From Bacteroidales bacterium (GTDB lineage: Bacteria; Bacteroidota; Bacteroidia; Bacteroidales; WCHB1-69), in the NCBI GenBank assembly GCA_017525245.1, contig JAFXTE010000008.1, positions 62,001 to 126,000 on the forward strand: DNA of 64,000 nucleotides, written 5' to 3'. Of the stretch, positions 36,869 through 45,240 are shown piece by piece (position 1 is the stretch's first letter; each line of letters starts with the position of its first letter). The position numbers and the translations under genes were made by a program. The notes under the pieces were generated by a model that saw only the letters and a list, made by a program, of their open reading frames with translations, searched no databases and was not told the DNA's origin.

Positions 36869-37825
36869 TCACAAAAGATGCGGTTTCTTCATATCTTCGT
36901 ATGAAATTTCCCTGAAGCTGACATGATTCTCAAAGTGCATGCGAACAAAGCCGATATCGCCATAGTCGTTCTTTTCCACCATGATGTCGGCCATCTCTAT
37001 AGCGGTGGTGCCATCTTCAAACGTGTCACATATTCTATACAAATGGGTAATACCATTTTCAGATAATTCAAAATCATAGGAATCACAATCGTCTTCAAAA
37101 ATCTCAAAGTAGTAGTATTCAGGACGATAGACAAACATCACCACTGAAGAAAAAGAACCGATTTGCTCCCAATTACATAAATCGCTTAAGCGTGGACATT
37201 TGCAGCCCTCGCTCACCTCCTGGGAACTGTTTTCCGGAGAAGTGAGTATCACCGCCTGTTCCAGTCTGCCGGCGGTCTCATACAGTTTCTTGATGACCTG
37301 CGTTTGTTCTATGGGATTGCGGCCAAGCATAAGCAAGCTTATACTGTCAATGATCACGAGCCGAACCTGGTTTTCCTGACGCAACTGCCCCATGCGACGG
37401 ACAATTTCATCGATATCCGCTTCCAAGTCGTCTTCTATCCAAACCGGGGCTTCTTTTATCGATTGTATGGCCGCCTGATCTATATCCCGATAGTGAAACC
37501 CTATCATGTTCATCACATCCATCATTTCCGCGGAAGGTTTGGGCACGCTTTCCAAACGGCCTGTTATGGAGGCCTTAAGTCTTCTCACGATTTCCAGCTC
37601 GGTCAGATCGAGGGACAAATACGCCGTGGGCACTTTCTGAACCACACCGATGTTGCGCAGAAGGGACACGGCGAAGGCCGTTTTGCCCATCCCGGGCCGT
37701 GCGGCAACGGTGCATATTTGCCCTGTCCGCAGTCCGCCGATGAGGTGGTCAAGGTGTTGGAAGCCCGTGGTCACGGGTTCGCACTCTTTGTTGGGGGTAA
37801 GAGTTATGAGGTGATTTAATTTCAT
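36869..37825 (-). CDS. orphan DnaB-like helicase C-terminal domain ATPase
   Basis: 318 residues. TTGFQHLDHLIGGLRTGQIC and AARPGMGKTAF (Walker A), AYLSLDLTELEIVRRL, LVIIDSISLLM (Walker B) and SSVVMFVYRPEYY reproduce the motifs of the replicative helicase C-terminal domain. The N-terminal DnaB domain is missing, which suggests a RecA-fold relative rather than the main helicase. An acidic insert (FEDDCDSYDFELSENG) is unusual. It stands alone with no obvious promoter box. It may be a phage- or plasmid-derived accessory ATPase. Confidence 0.75.
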   Translation of the reverse strand: MKLNHLITLTPNKECEPVTTGFQHLDHLIGGLRTGQICTVAARPGMGKTAFAVSLLRNIGVVQKVPTAYLSLDLTELEIVRRLKASITGRLESVPKPSAEMMDVMNMIGFHYRDIDQAAIQSIKEAPVWIEDDLEADIDEIVRRMGQLRQENQVRLVIIDSISLLMLGRNPIEQTQVIKKLYETAGRLEQAVILTSPENSSQEVSEGCKCPRLSDLCNWEQIGSFSSVVMFVYRPEYYYFEIFEDDCDSYDFELSENGITHLYRICDTFEDGTTAIEMADIMVEKNDYGDIGFVRMHFENHVSFREISYEDMKKPHLL

Positions 37826-37876
37826 GTTGGGAGGTTGATATTTAAGAGTTACTACTACTGATGCAATAATACTTTT

Positions 37877-38135
37877 AAGAAATTGGTAAATGGTCTTCGC
37901 GTGCCGGAGGCACGATATCCTAATAACCCCACATCAGCGTAACGAAGTGGAGCGCAGTGTGGGGTGACGGCGGAGGCAGCACGTCGATGGCGTGTTGAAA
38001 ACACGCTACTATCAGCGAGTCGAGTAGTGGCGTGCCTCTGGCACGCAGATTTCCGCCGCGCATTTCCACCCCCACACTGCGGCCTGTCGGCCTTAGTATG
38101 GGGTTACTAAAATTGCGTGCTTCCCACGCCCAGCA
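37877..38135. repeat. 255-bp hairpin-rich dispersed repeat, copy A
   Basis: Nearly identical to 51389-51647, with a few substitutions and two pairs of compensating indels. Hairpins in order: CGTGCC-GGA-GGCACG; ACCCCACA...TGTGGGGT; GCGTGTT-GAA-AACACGC; CTACT...AGTAG; GCGTGCC-TCT-GGCACGC; CCCCACACT...AGTATGGGG around GGCC-TGTC-GGCC; and a last GCGTG stem. There is no open frame of note. Confidence 0.9.
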
Positions 38136-38231
38136 GCGCACGATTTCAAATCGGAAAGTTAAAATACAGCCACATGTCTGCAAATCAATATATCATATAA
38201 AAAATATCGTATCAGTAGTAAAGGGTTAATA

Positions 38232-38576
38232 TCAATCAATGGCTAAATATAAGGCCGCTGCCACCAACCCGGTCCAAAGGAACGTCAGCACAAAGAAGAG
38301 AATCGTAAGCCAACGTTTGCGTATCCCCGAAATGCGAAGCAACAACCTTCCTGCGGCGGCCGTGAGGCCATAGCACACCAGGGTGCTCATCACCCGCAGC
38401 CCCGGCACTAAGACAATACACCCCTGAGGGTTAAACAGATTTCTGAAGATAACATTCAGATGGACTTGCAACAATACAGGGATCAGTAATGCAACCACGA
38501 TGGTCATTATCAAGAGAACAACCTTGTCTGCTTTACTTGGGGTGTCCAGGTTGTTTGTTTCTTTGTTGGTGTTCAT
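38232..38576 (-). CDS. small membrane protein of unknown function
   Basis: 114 residues. A polar N-terminus of about 18 residues is followed by three or four hydrophobic helices (about 20-42, 55-80, 88-112). No known motif was seen. It follows 38607 on the same strand after 30 bases and could be the last gene of a small operon with the two genes upstream. Confidence 0.6.
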   Translation of the reverse strand: MNTNKETNNLDTPSKADKVVLLIMTIVVALLIPVLLQVHLNVIFRNLFNPQGCIVLVPGLRVMSTLVCYGLTAAAGRLLLRISGIRKRWLTILFFVLTFLWTGLVAAALYLAID

Positions 38577-38606
38577 ATTTAGATTTTAGACATGGCGTGT
38601 TACAAC

Positions 38607-39023
38607 TTAGTTAAATAGACTTGCAATTCCACAAACGATTGCCCCAATAATTGCGATTATAATAACTGTTACAATTGTGACAAGAAAATACTGTCCTATC
38701 ATACCAAACCAACTTTCTGATTCTACAATTGTATTACCGCCTCTTCCTACAATTCGATGAATCTCCTTTGGGGTAGTTTCTTTAATCATATAATTAGGGA
38801 ATGATTTTCGGCAGATAGACGCTTGGTTGGATGTTCTTCTCACGAAATTTGAGGATAGATAATCTCCAGAACGTGAAGAATAGTATTCGACATCTTGAGT
38901 ATGCACATCGCCAGTTTGTCTATCAACGAACTTGAAACATACAATATTAATAGGACAAGATGTGCACACTCCTCTATCTCCAGTGGGATTCTCGACAACT
39001 GAAAAAGTTCTTTCAACTAGCAT
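38607..39023 (-). CDS. hypothetical protein with C-terminal membrane helix
   Basis: 138 residues from the ATG at 39023. A longer frame back to 39092 would overlap the upstream gene, so the shorter start 10 bases behind that gene is preferred. It has three closely spaced cysteines (CTSCPINIVC) and a C-terminal hydrophobic helix (YFLVTIVTVIIIAIIGAIVC). It could be tail-anchored. I do not recognise the family. Confidence 0.6.
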   Translation of the reverse strand: MLVERTFSVVENPTGDRGVCTSCPINIVCFKFVDRQTGDVHTQDVEYYSSRSGDYLSSNFVRRTSNQASICRKSFPNYMIKETTPKEIHRIVGRGGNTIVESESWFGMIGQYFLVTIVTVIIIAIIGAIVCGIASLFN

Positions 39024-39033
39024 ATTTTTTTGA

Positions 39034-39621
39034 TTATGGTAATACAACTCGAGTGTAATTGGGGCCTCCAATTTCTTTCCAATCATAGGCACCTATGACC
39101 TTTCCTTCTGCATTTAATATCGGAACAAACTTATACTTATACAATTCCATCCATTCCTGCTTTTGTTGATATGACAAATCTGTTCTTTCTTGAATATACC
39201 GTACTATATTTTGGTATTCTTCATAGGTCTGGATGCGCCGAATTAGTTCTGTATTGGAATTTATATCGCCAATTGCTCTTGTCGCACTTTCTATTGCTCC
39301 TTGATAGTCACCGACATTTAGGCTCACTTTTACATCTTTAAGTTTTGTGTCAATATTGTTTGAAAACCATTCTAATGTCTCTCTGTCATTACTAATTCTC
39401 TGTCTTTTTTCTCCAATCAATTGTGCCAATTCAGAATATTTCTGATATGCCATATTGGAACGATTTTCTTGTGCTTGAAAACTTCTTTCTAAAATTGAAT
39501 AATCTGTGGATTGTGGCTTGTACTCAACAGGTGTGAATACTGTGGGTCTGAATTGGGCATACGCTAAATTAACAGATAATGTCATAATCAATGTCCCCAT
39601 GAGCAATTTTCCCATTTTCAT
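39034..39621 (-). CDS. secreted hypothetical protein
   Basis: 195 residues from the ATG at 39621, which opens a good signal peptide (MKMGKLLMGTLIMTLSVNLAYA). An earlier in-frame ATG at 39732 would add 37 residues without signal character. The mature part is helical and Glu/Gln-rich (about 45-150), probably a coiled coil. It ends in a short beta segment. It is the first gene of a likely three-gene unit with 38607 and 38232. Confidence 0.62.
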   Translation of the reverse strand: MKMGKLLMGTLIMTLSVNLAYAQFRPTVFTPVEYKPQSTDYSILERSFQAQENRSNMAYQKYSELAQLIGEKRQRISNDRETLEWFSNNIDTKLKDVKVSLNVGDYQGAIESATRAIGDINSNTELIRRIQTYEEYQNIVRYIQERTDLSYQQKQEWMELYKYKFVPILNAEGKVIGAYDWKEIGGPNYTRVVLP

Positions 39622-39770
39622 TTGATAAATCCCTAATCCGTGTCGGGCACAACTTTTAATTTCGCCTACTCTATACTGCAGTTTTCGGCATCCCTGCGTT
39701 ATGGTTTGTTTGTGATCACGTATGTTCCGCAAGCTCTTTTCGTTGCGGTTATTGGCGCATTTTCGTGATT

Positions 39771-39999
39771 TTTCGTGGGAGATTCCGCTCGCTCACTGCG
39801 TTCGCGGCGGAATGGTGCGCACCTCCGTATAAGACCAAGGGGGGGAGAAGATGGGCGGCGGAGAAAATCTGCCGTTGCCTGAACTTTTACGATCGCCGCC
39901 CATCTTCTCCCCCTTTTCCCCTGTATGCGGCACACCATTCCGCCAGTGACGATAGGAACTGGCGGAATCTCCTTCGTTCAAAGACAAATTTCCACGAAA
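39771..39999. repeat. 229-bp nested inverted repeat
   Basis: Four pairs of exact arms nest around one centre: TTTCGTGG/CCACGAAA (39771, 39992), GGAGATTCCGC/GCGGAATCTCC (39778, 39962), GGCGGAATGGTG/CACCATTCCGCC (39806, 39933) and GGGGGAGAAGATGGGCGGCG with its exact complement (39841, 39894). It ends 13 bases before the stop of the next gene. It could be a MITE or a large structured RNA/terminator. Confidence 0.9.
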
Positions 40000-40011
40000 C
40001 AGTCTGAGTCA

Positions 40012-41136
40012 TCATTGCAAAACTTGAGTGAGTATCCCTGCCTCGTCCATCACCAAACTGCGGTCGAGGGGGATGTATTTTGCCTGACCGGAGTATCCCG
40101 TGATGTAGTAGTTCTTGGCCAGATCATCGCTGAACCGGCTTACAAAGGCGGCACGGATGCGGCTGCACTTTTCATTGATGGAATTGCCGGTGGAGTCAAC
40201 CAAATCGTCAATGCTTTGCTCCATTTTAGCCGAATCATCACGGTTCGAAATACGATAGTAAATCTGCAACAACTCCTCGTGGTAGTCCACCAACTCTTTG
40301 AACCGCAATCCTTTGGGGTGGCGCAGGTAGAAGAAATAGACCACCTTGGAGAGTGTCGGCAGGGAGATTTCCATATCGTTGTAGTCGGGCAGGAAGATGC
40401 TGTAATCCTTGGTGATGCGAAGCGTGCTCAGTTTGGGGTCGGGCAAGGCAATCAGTTTCTTTATGACAAAGTCGGACACCCCAATCGAGCGCATCTCTTC
40501 GATTCGCTGCCGGATCTCGTCCGCGAGCACATCGATTCTTCCCCGGTCCGCGTTGTCTCTGGGGTCTGTGTCCACGTTCTCCCGCAAGCGACTGTAACGC
40601 AGGGGCTGTTCGATAAGCGTGCTATGAAATGTATTCGAATCAGGGCGAGGCGTCTGCGCGATGGCCGTCAACAATTGCTCGAATTGGGTGTCGTTACTGT
40701 ACAGAAGTGGAAACAGGGTGAAAGCATGGCCGTCTAAAGAGGTCTCTTCATAGCGCATCAGCATGGATGGTTCCGTGATTTGCAAAGGCAATTCGGGCAT
40801 TTTGTCCTCTTTGTCTATCCTGTAGGAGAGGATTTCCCGATAGGTGTCCTGAATCCACGACGGATCGGACTTCGCCTTCTCAATCCATGCGGAATCGGTC
40901 TCCGGCCAGTTGTACTCCACAATTTGCGCCAGCTTGCCCAACATCGCCGGCAAATAGGTAAACGATTCGCCCAAAATGTTGACAGCTTTCCCCATATTCT
41001 GGTGAAAATACCCGTTGATCTCCTCATTCGCGCCCGCCTCGACATACAGCATCATGCCATATTGAGGCTTAAAAGGCAGGTCCCGGCTGAACAACGCCTT
41101 CTGACGATGGACTACTTTCGATGGTGTATCATTCAT
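40012..41136 (-). CDS. hypothetical protein, soluble, unknown function
   Basis: 374 residues from the ATG at 41136. The promoter box at 41173-41180 overlaps the earlier in-frame ATG at 41175 and excludes it. No signal peptide or membrane helix. The sequence is helical with a central charged region (DRGRIDVLADEIRQRIEEMR). I do not recognise a family. It stands alone; the nested inverted repeat follows its 3' end. Confidence 0.65.
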   Translation of the reverse strand: MNDTPSKVVHRQKALFSRDLPFKPQYGMMLYVEAGANEEINGYFHQNMGKAVNILGESFTYLPAMLGKLAQIVEYNWPETDSAWIEKAKSDPSWIQDTYREILSYRIDKEDKMPELPLQITEPSMLMRYEETSLDGHAFTLFPLLYSNDTQFEQLLTAIAQTPRPDSNTFHSTLIEQPLRYSRLRENVDTDPRDNADRGRIDVLADEIRQRIEEMRSIGVSDFVIKKLIALPDPKLSTLRITKDYSIFLPDYNDMEISLPTLSKVVYFFYLRHPKGLRFKELVDYHEELLQIYYRISNRDDSAKMEQSIDDLVDSTGNSINEKCSRIRAAFVSRFSDDLAKNYYITGYSGQAKYIPLDRSLVMDEAGILTQVLQ

Positions 41137-41172
41137 AATATGAGTACTCTTACTTACAATTATTAACCGGCG

Positions 41173-41180
41173 CAAAAATA
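41173..41180 (-). promoter_or_regulatory. promoter -7 box deciding the start of the gene at 40012
   Basis: Minus-strand TATTTTTG; overlaps the upstream ATG at 41175. Confidence 0.6.
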
Positions 41181-41315
41181 CGATATTTCAGGGGTTGATG
41201 GGGGAGTTGCAAGGCTTGCAGGGGAGGGGGTGAGTGTGAACAGATTATCCCGTTTCAGGTGGGTGAATATCAGCTGTAATTTTTTGCATTACGGGGATAA
41301 TCGACCACTTTCTAC

Positions 41316-41489
41316 ATGAATACTTACCCCAAAGAGACCTCAGAACTCTCCATCGCCATCGAAAGCAATACCAAACTGTGCAGCGGGGTTCTCAATAAAT
41401 TGAGGAAAAAGCAGTCCGCAAGCGATTCCCCGAAAACAACAAAGAGGATGTGTCAAAAGTCCAAAAAAGGACATTTTTTGGATTTGTAA
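41316..41489 (+). pseudogene. possible gene fragment cut by a MITE-like element
   Basis: 57 codons. The first 44 (starting MNTYPKETSELSIAIE) have normal codon look and helical character. The last 13 are read from the MITE-like palindrome at 41447. This suggests a former gene interrupted by the element. It has no recognised family; treat as tentative. Confidence 0.35.
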
Positions 41490-41539
41490 CCATCTGACAA
41501 TCAGGTATTGATTCTTGCCAAAACAACTTTTGACACACC
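41447..41539. mobile_element. MITE-like palindromic element, copy 1
   Basis: About 93 bp with ends TGTGTCAAAAGT / ACTTTTGACACA and a related interior (GGACATTTTTTGGATTTGTAAC). It matches the element at 46138-46244. No transposase is present. The ends resemble those of Bacteroidales insertion sequences whose exact family I cannot assign. Confidence 0.75.
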
Positions 41540-41578
41540 TTCGTTTGATTTGTCAAGTGTTTTATCACTATTGCATTA

Positions 41579-42619
41579 TTATTTAATATTTACAAATGTG
41601 ACATCATTCTCTTTGAGATTATTTGTAATAACCTGATATAAAGGAATGGCTTCCTTTCTAAATGGGTCATTCTCTAAAAGATCATTCTTGTCATCACATA
41701 GTTCGTCATACCACTCCGTTAATTCTTCCGTCCATATGCCTTTGCTTTTCGCCGCAAGCATCATGTTTAATTCGAGACCTTTTGCAGCATTCAAAGATCG
41801 TTGTTTGTCGATTGGACGACCTGTGATTTCATTTATTCTTTCAGGTGCAAATGGATTCGTGTCAACAATAAATTTTGCAAATTCATTACGTCCACAATGC
41901 AGAAGTGTGATAAATGCAGGCCAATCTTTATCATAGAACCTGCCAGTTTCAAGCTGATGCATATAAAGATAATACGAAGTTGCAAAAACAAGATTTCGCA
42001 CATTTATATCTTTATATGTCGGATAATCTAAAGGAAACTGACATGTAAGAACACTTGATAATACTATTGACAAATATTCCTCATTTGCAAAATTTATGAG
42101 TTCAGCAGGATTTTCTATCACGCATGAAAGTAAATCTTTGATTGAACTTACTGTTGCATTATCATTAAAATCAGTACTCGCTTTCATATTTGAAAGACAA
42201 GAGTCAAGTGCGTCGTTAATATTCATGATTTTTGGCTTTTTAAGATGTTCATTTTGGTTGGGTATTACTTCCTGTGGTGTGGGATATTGATTAAGTATAA
42301 ATGAATGATGTTTATATGCAGAAATTTCTTTCCCATCAAAGTCGATTATTTTGTCCAAAACATAATCATCCATCTTAGGTTCCCAGAAATTTTTATCGGC
42401 CTTAGAATCGTCAAGAGCTTTTATGAATGCATCTATCAAATCAACAGTTATTTTGAATACGAAGTTTTTAGTATTTGGAGATTCCTTGTGGTATGTTTCT
42501 GGTAATTTTTTACCAGACATATCTTCTGACTGAATCGGATTTGCTTTTATTAGAAGCAAGGGACCAACAGATTCTATTTTACCTGATTCAAGCGATATTA
42601 TAACATGTTTCATATACAA
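41579..42619 (-). CDS. hypothetical protein, last gene of the MITE-bracketed operon
   Basis: 346 residues, no membrane helix. The N-terminal ~80 residues look beta-rich (HVIISLESGKIESVGPLLLI). The C-terminal part (about 180-340) is helical with a WPAFITLLHCGRNEFAKFIV segment. I know no homologue. Start and upstream stop are 10 bases apart, so it belongs to the operon. AT-rich codon use differs from the housekeeping part of the window. Confidence 0.65.
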   Translation of the reverse strand: MYMKHVIISLESGKIESVGPLLLIKANPIQSEDMSGKKLPETYHKESPNTKNFVFKITVDLIDAFIKALDDSKADKNFWEPKMDDYVLDKIIDFDGKEISAYKHHSFILNQYPTPQEVIPNQNEHLKKPKIMNINDALDSCLSNMKASTDFNDNATVSSIKDLLSCVIENPAELINFANEEYLSIVLSSVLTCQFPLDYPTYKDINVRNLVFATSYYLYMHQLETGRFYDKDWPAFITLLHCGRNEFAKFIVDTNPFAPERINEITGRPIDKQRSLNAAKGLELNMMLAAKSKGIWTEELTEWYDELCDDKNDLLENDPFRKEAIPLYQVITNNLKENDVTFVNIK

Positions 42620-42629
42620 AAGATTTAAA

Positions 42630-43730
42630 TTAATTCATATCCACCCCGTATAAATGCAAGTTTCTCATCCATCCTTTATCTCCAACGATAAAAGTTAGTA
42701 CAATCTGTGTTAACTTGAAATGTTCAAAATGCAAGTCCATAGAAGTTGGAATATTGTCAATATTGCCCAATCTATTATTGCTATCTCGAAAAATATTCCT
42801 TATATTAAAGTTAAGTTCAATACGTTGTTGGATTTTCCTTACATAATTATCTTTAATAGGAAGAGATAGCTCACTTTTCAAACATTGTTCGTCCATCCCC
42901 CTACAGGTAAGTACCAAATTTCCTTCTTGCATGTCAATATTGAGTTGTGAATTCAATTCACCTTCCAACATTGCGCCAGAGGTTTCTTGCATGAAGAACT
43001 TGGTGACATTGAATGTTATGTTTTGTGGTATAAGACCATAAGTTTTGTTATAAATCTCAGTATTGCTTGATGAGGAAACAAATATAGGACATTTACCTAC
43101 TTGGTTCATTCTATTATAGCAGTCTCTCAAAGCTTTTTCACCATCAACAGGCTTATCAAAGTCATGCTGGTTTTGTTTGTATTCATCGAAAAATGCAGCT
43201 TTGTTTGAATTATAATTGTTTCTTATTTCATCGTCTCCAAAAAAAGTTTGACTGCTGCTGTTAACATGATTATAAATATACAAGAATATCGAATCATAAT
43301 AAGCAGCTGTATTTCCATAATCTGTCACGGTTTCATTGAAATACTCTTTCACTGTTGGTACCATAATAGGAAATATCGAATAATCATCAAGATTTTTAAA
43401 ACGTTTTTTGTAATAGGTGAGCAATGATGATATCAGAGCTAAAAAATCTAATTTTTCAGCACCTTCTGTATTTTCCACAGCATTTATCAGCAAACCGATT
43501 GTAGTAATTACTCTAATAGCGTTTTCTTCAGCTCGTTTTGATGAATATTTCATTACATACATATACATAGCGAGTGGCAACTCAGGACAGTATGGAACAT
43601 CCGAGTAAGTGTCAAAATGGTTCAAATTGGAAACCAGAGTTTTCCAATTTTCTATAACCACAGAATTGTCGCTGTTTTTGAACCCAGCGATAATGTCACG
43701 AGCGGGGGTTAACAACATAGCTTTTTCCAT
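42630..43730 (-). CDS. hypothetical protein of the MITE-bracketed operon
   Basis: 366 residues. A helical first half (about 1-215) is followed by a beta-rich second half (about 225-360, with ITFNVTKFFMQETSGAMLEG and NLVLTCRGMDEQ). No signal peptide or known motif. It is separated by only 4 bases from the small frame upstream and by 10 bases from the gene downstream, so the cluster is tightly packed. Confidence 0.65.
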   Translation of the reverse strand: MEKAMLLTPARDIIAGFKNSDNSVVIENWKTLVSNLNHFDTYSDVPYCPELPLAMYMYVMKYSSKRAEENAIRVITTIGLLINAVENTEGAEKLDFLALISSLLTYYKKRFKNLDDYSIFPIMVPTVKEYFNETVTDYGNTAAYYDSIFLYIYNHVNSSSQTFFGDDEIRNNYNSNKAAFFDEYKQNQHDFDKPVDGEKALRDCYNRMNQVGKCPIFVSSSSNTEIYNKTYGLIPQNITFNVTKFFMQETSGAMLEGELNSQLNIDMQEGNLVLTCRGMDEQCLKSELSLPIKDNYVRKIQQRIELNFNIRNIFRDSNNRLGNIDNIPTSMDLHFEHFKLTQIVLTFIVGDKGWMRNLHLYGVDMN

Positions 43731-43734
43731 TGAC

Positions 43735-43869
43735 TTATTTTATGATATTTTCTGATTGATCTTTTACTGTGTAATCGCAATGTTCATTGTACATTTGGCA
43801 TATGGTGCTGTGCTTCCAACTAACATTGGGAATATTGTTAATTTCTGATTCTGTGTTATAATTCCGCAT
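43735..43869 (-). CDS. small 44-residue protein inside the operon
   Basis: Begins MRNYNTESEINNIPNVSW and ends with a TAA stop at 43735-43737. It fills the whole gap between its neighbours: the upstream stop is 8 bases before its ATG and its own stop 4 bases before the next ATG. That tight spacing is the main argument for translation. It is polar, with two cysteines, and has no recognised family. Confidence 0.55.
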   Translation of the reverse strand: MRNYNTESEINNIPNVSWKHSTICQMYNEHCDYTVKDQSENIIK

Positions 43870-43877
43870 ATAGAAAG

Positions 43878-44384
43878 CTATCTTTTATTGTTCATGAATT
43901 GATTCATTGGCACCAACTGAGGTTGAGGGCCATAAGGAGTTTGGCTATATACAGTTACAAACGCTTTGTCTATATAGTTGTTAAGAACCACCTCAAGTGC
44001 TGACAGTATAAGTTGCTCTCCATCGCATTGTCCCTCGATAGCTTCTAAGGTACGTCGTAGCGCAGACACAATCATCATAAGGTCATTGTCAATTATTCGA
44101 CCGTGTTGGTTGATATGTCCTTGCGCCATCTTCTTTAGTATTTCTTTTGAAGGGAGGCCTTGTTCATATAAATCAACTGTTGTTCTTATCTTATTTATGT
44201 AGTACTCAATATCAGTAGCATTTGGTTGAACTGAATTTAGTGATATGCAGTAACAATCGTACAATACGCATCTGCCACCATCTGGCACAACTACTGTTTT
44301 GGCCAAAATCTGATAATCACCTTTTGAGGTGTTAATGTCAATGGGTAATAGATCCCCATCAATTTTGTATCTTACTGTTGCCAT
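43878..44384 (-). CDS. hypothetical protein, first gene of the MITE-bracketed operon
   Basis: 168 residues. The N-terminal half looks beta-rich (VRYKIDGDLLPIDINTSKGD) and the middle helical (IEYYINKIRTTVDLYEQGLP). The C-terminal 25 residues are rich in Pro and Gln (YGPQPQLVPMNQ). I do not recognise a family. A good promoter box lies 80 bases upstream at 44465-44472. Confidence 0.65.
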   Translation of the reverse strand: MATVRYKIDGDLLPIDINTSKGDYQILAKTVVVPDGGRCVLYDCYCISLNSVQPNATDIEYYINKIRTTVDLYEQGLPSKEILKKMAQGHINQHGRIIDNDLMMIVSALRRTLEAIEGQCDGEQLILSALEVVLNNYIDKAFVTVYSQTPYGPQPQLVPMNQFMNNKR

Positions 44385-44464
44385 AATTATTTGGTTTTGT
44401 GTTTCTGTTCAGCTTTAATTCCGTGAATTGTATGTTCTTCATCTTGTTGGTTTGAATCATCGTG

Positions 44465-44472
44465 CAAAGATA
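44465..44472 (-). promoter_or_regulatory. promoter -7 box of the MITE-bracketed operon
   Basis: Minus-strand TATCTTTG with TTTG words about 20 bases upstream. A plus-strand box TATCTTTG lies nearby at about 44543, pointing away, with no convincing gene behind it. Confidence 0.6.
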
Positions 44473-44605
44473 CAAACTAAAACACAAACGCAGTTAGTTT
44501 TGCAAGGCTTGCAAAACTCGTTCTGTTTTCTCCATTTGGTATATCTTTGCACATTCATTTTGAGATATAAAAAAGGCGTGACGATGTTCCTCTTTGCTAC
44601 ATGCA

Positions 44606-44726
44606 TCCCTAATAGGTTCTGGAAAAACCTTGTATCGTTGCAAGCAGCGAACACTTCACGCCCATGCGTGAACTTTTCGCAATCCAGCCTCAGATACATT
44701 TAGAATTTTCCAGATTCATTAGGGGA
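44606..44726. repeat. 121-bp nested inverted repeat
   Basis: Outer arms TCCCTAATAGGTTCTGGAAA and TTTCCAGATTCATTAGGGGA pair over 21 positions with few mismatches. Inside lies TTCACGC-CCAT-GCGTGAA. It sits between the operon promoter and the helicase remnant. No copy elsewhere in the window. Confidence 0.6.
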
Positions 44727-44777
44727 GGCAAGAGCGTAAGCTCAATATATAACTTATGTTCTTTTCTTTATTTTATG

Positions 44778-45102
44778 TCATAGATTATCTTTGTTAGTTT
44801 GACGATGCAAAAGTACAATTATTTTCTGAAACTTTGAAATGGTGACGCATTTAGATGTGGATTTTTGTTCTACTGGAATTTTGCATCGTTGACCTCTGAC
44901 CTTAAATGCTGCTATATCTGTGAGTACAAGAACCAAAAAGTTCTTGTTGATTTCTTTTTGAATCCTTTCCTCAAAAGCGGTTCTACCGGTGCCCGCCTTT
45001 CCCTGTAATGAAAAGAGTGTTGTTGGTGTTTGCCACAAGGTCAACAGTTTTTTGCTGCTCAAGTTGGTTGGGGTCAAATGTGAATTCTCCTTTCTCCATC
45101 AT
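44778..45102 (-). pseudogene. frame-shifted N-terminal remnant of a PIF1-like helicase
   Basis: Starting at 45102 the frame reads MMEKGEFTFDPNQLEQQKTV and then NTNNTLFITGK. One extra G then shifts it, and the next frame continues AGTGRTAFEERIQKEINKNF and LVLVLTDIAAFKVRGQ. Together these reproduce the Walker A region of the helicase family at 21080. The remaining ~700 residues are missing. Confidence 0.75.
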
Positions 45103-45211
45103 TGTCGTTTTGGTTTCGGAAGCAAAAGCACGATGGCGGTGCGAAGTCTATTTGCGCGACCGAAAAAACGTATCACATCAATTTAGCGCAAACAACTACA
45201 GACAAAAATAT

Positions 45212-45219
45212 TATCTTTG
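45212..45219 (+). promoter_or_regulatory. promoter -7 box of the DUF2971 gene
   Basis: TATCTTTG, 21 bases before the ATG at 45241. Confidence 0.65.
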
Positions 45220-45240
45220 CAACAATAAAAACTTTACGAT

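Noticed and set aside
41579-44384. Known defence system such as CBASS, Zorya or Druantia
   Set aside because: None of the characteristic motifs (cyclase, ATPase Walker loops, helicase, TIR) are present in the operon proteins.
44428-44703. 91-codon open frame on the plus strand
   Set aside because: Begins before the divergent promoter box and crosses the nested inverted repeat; no protein character.
44606-44726. Integron attC site
   Set aside because: The outer arms do not end in the RYYYAAC/GTTRRRY core and no integrase is near.
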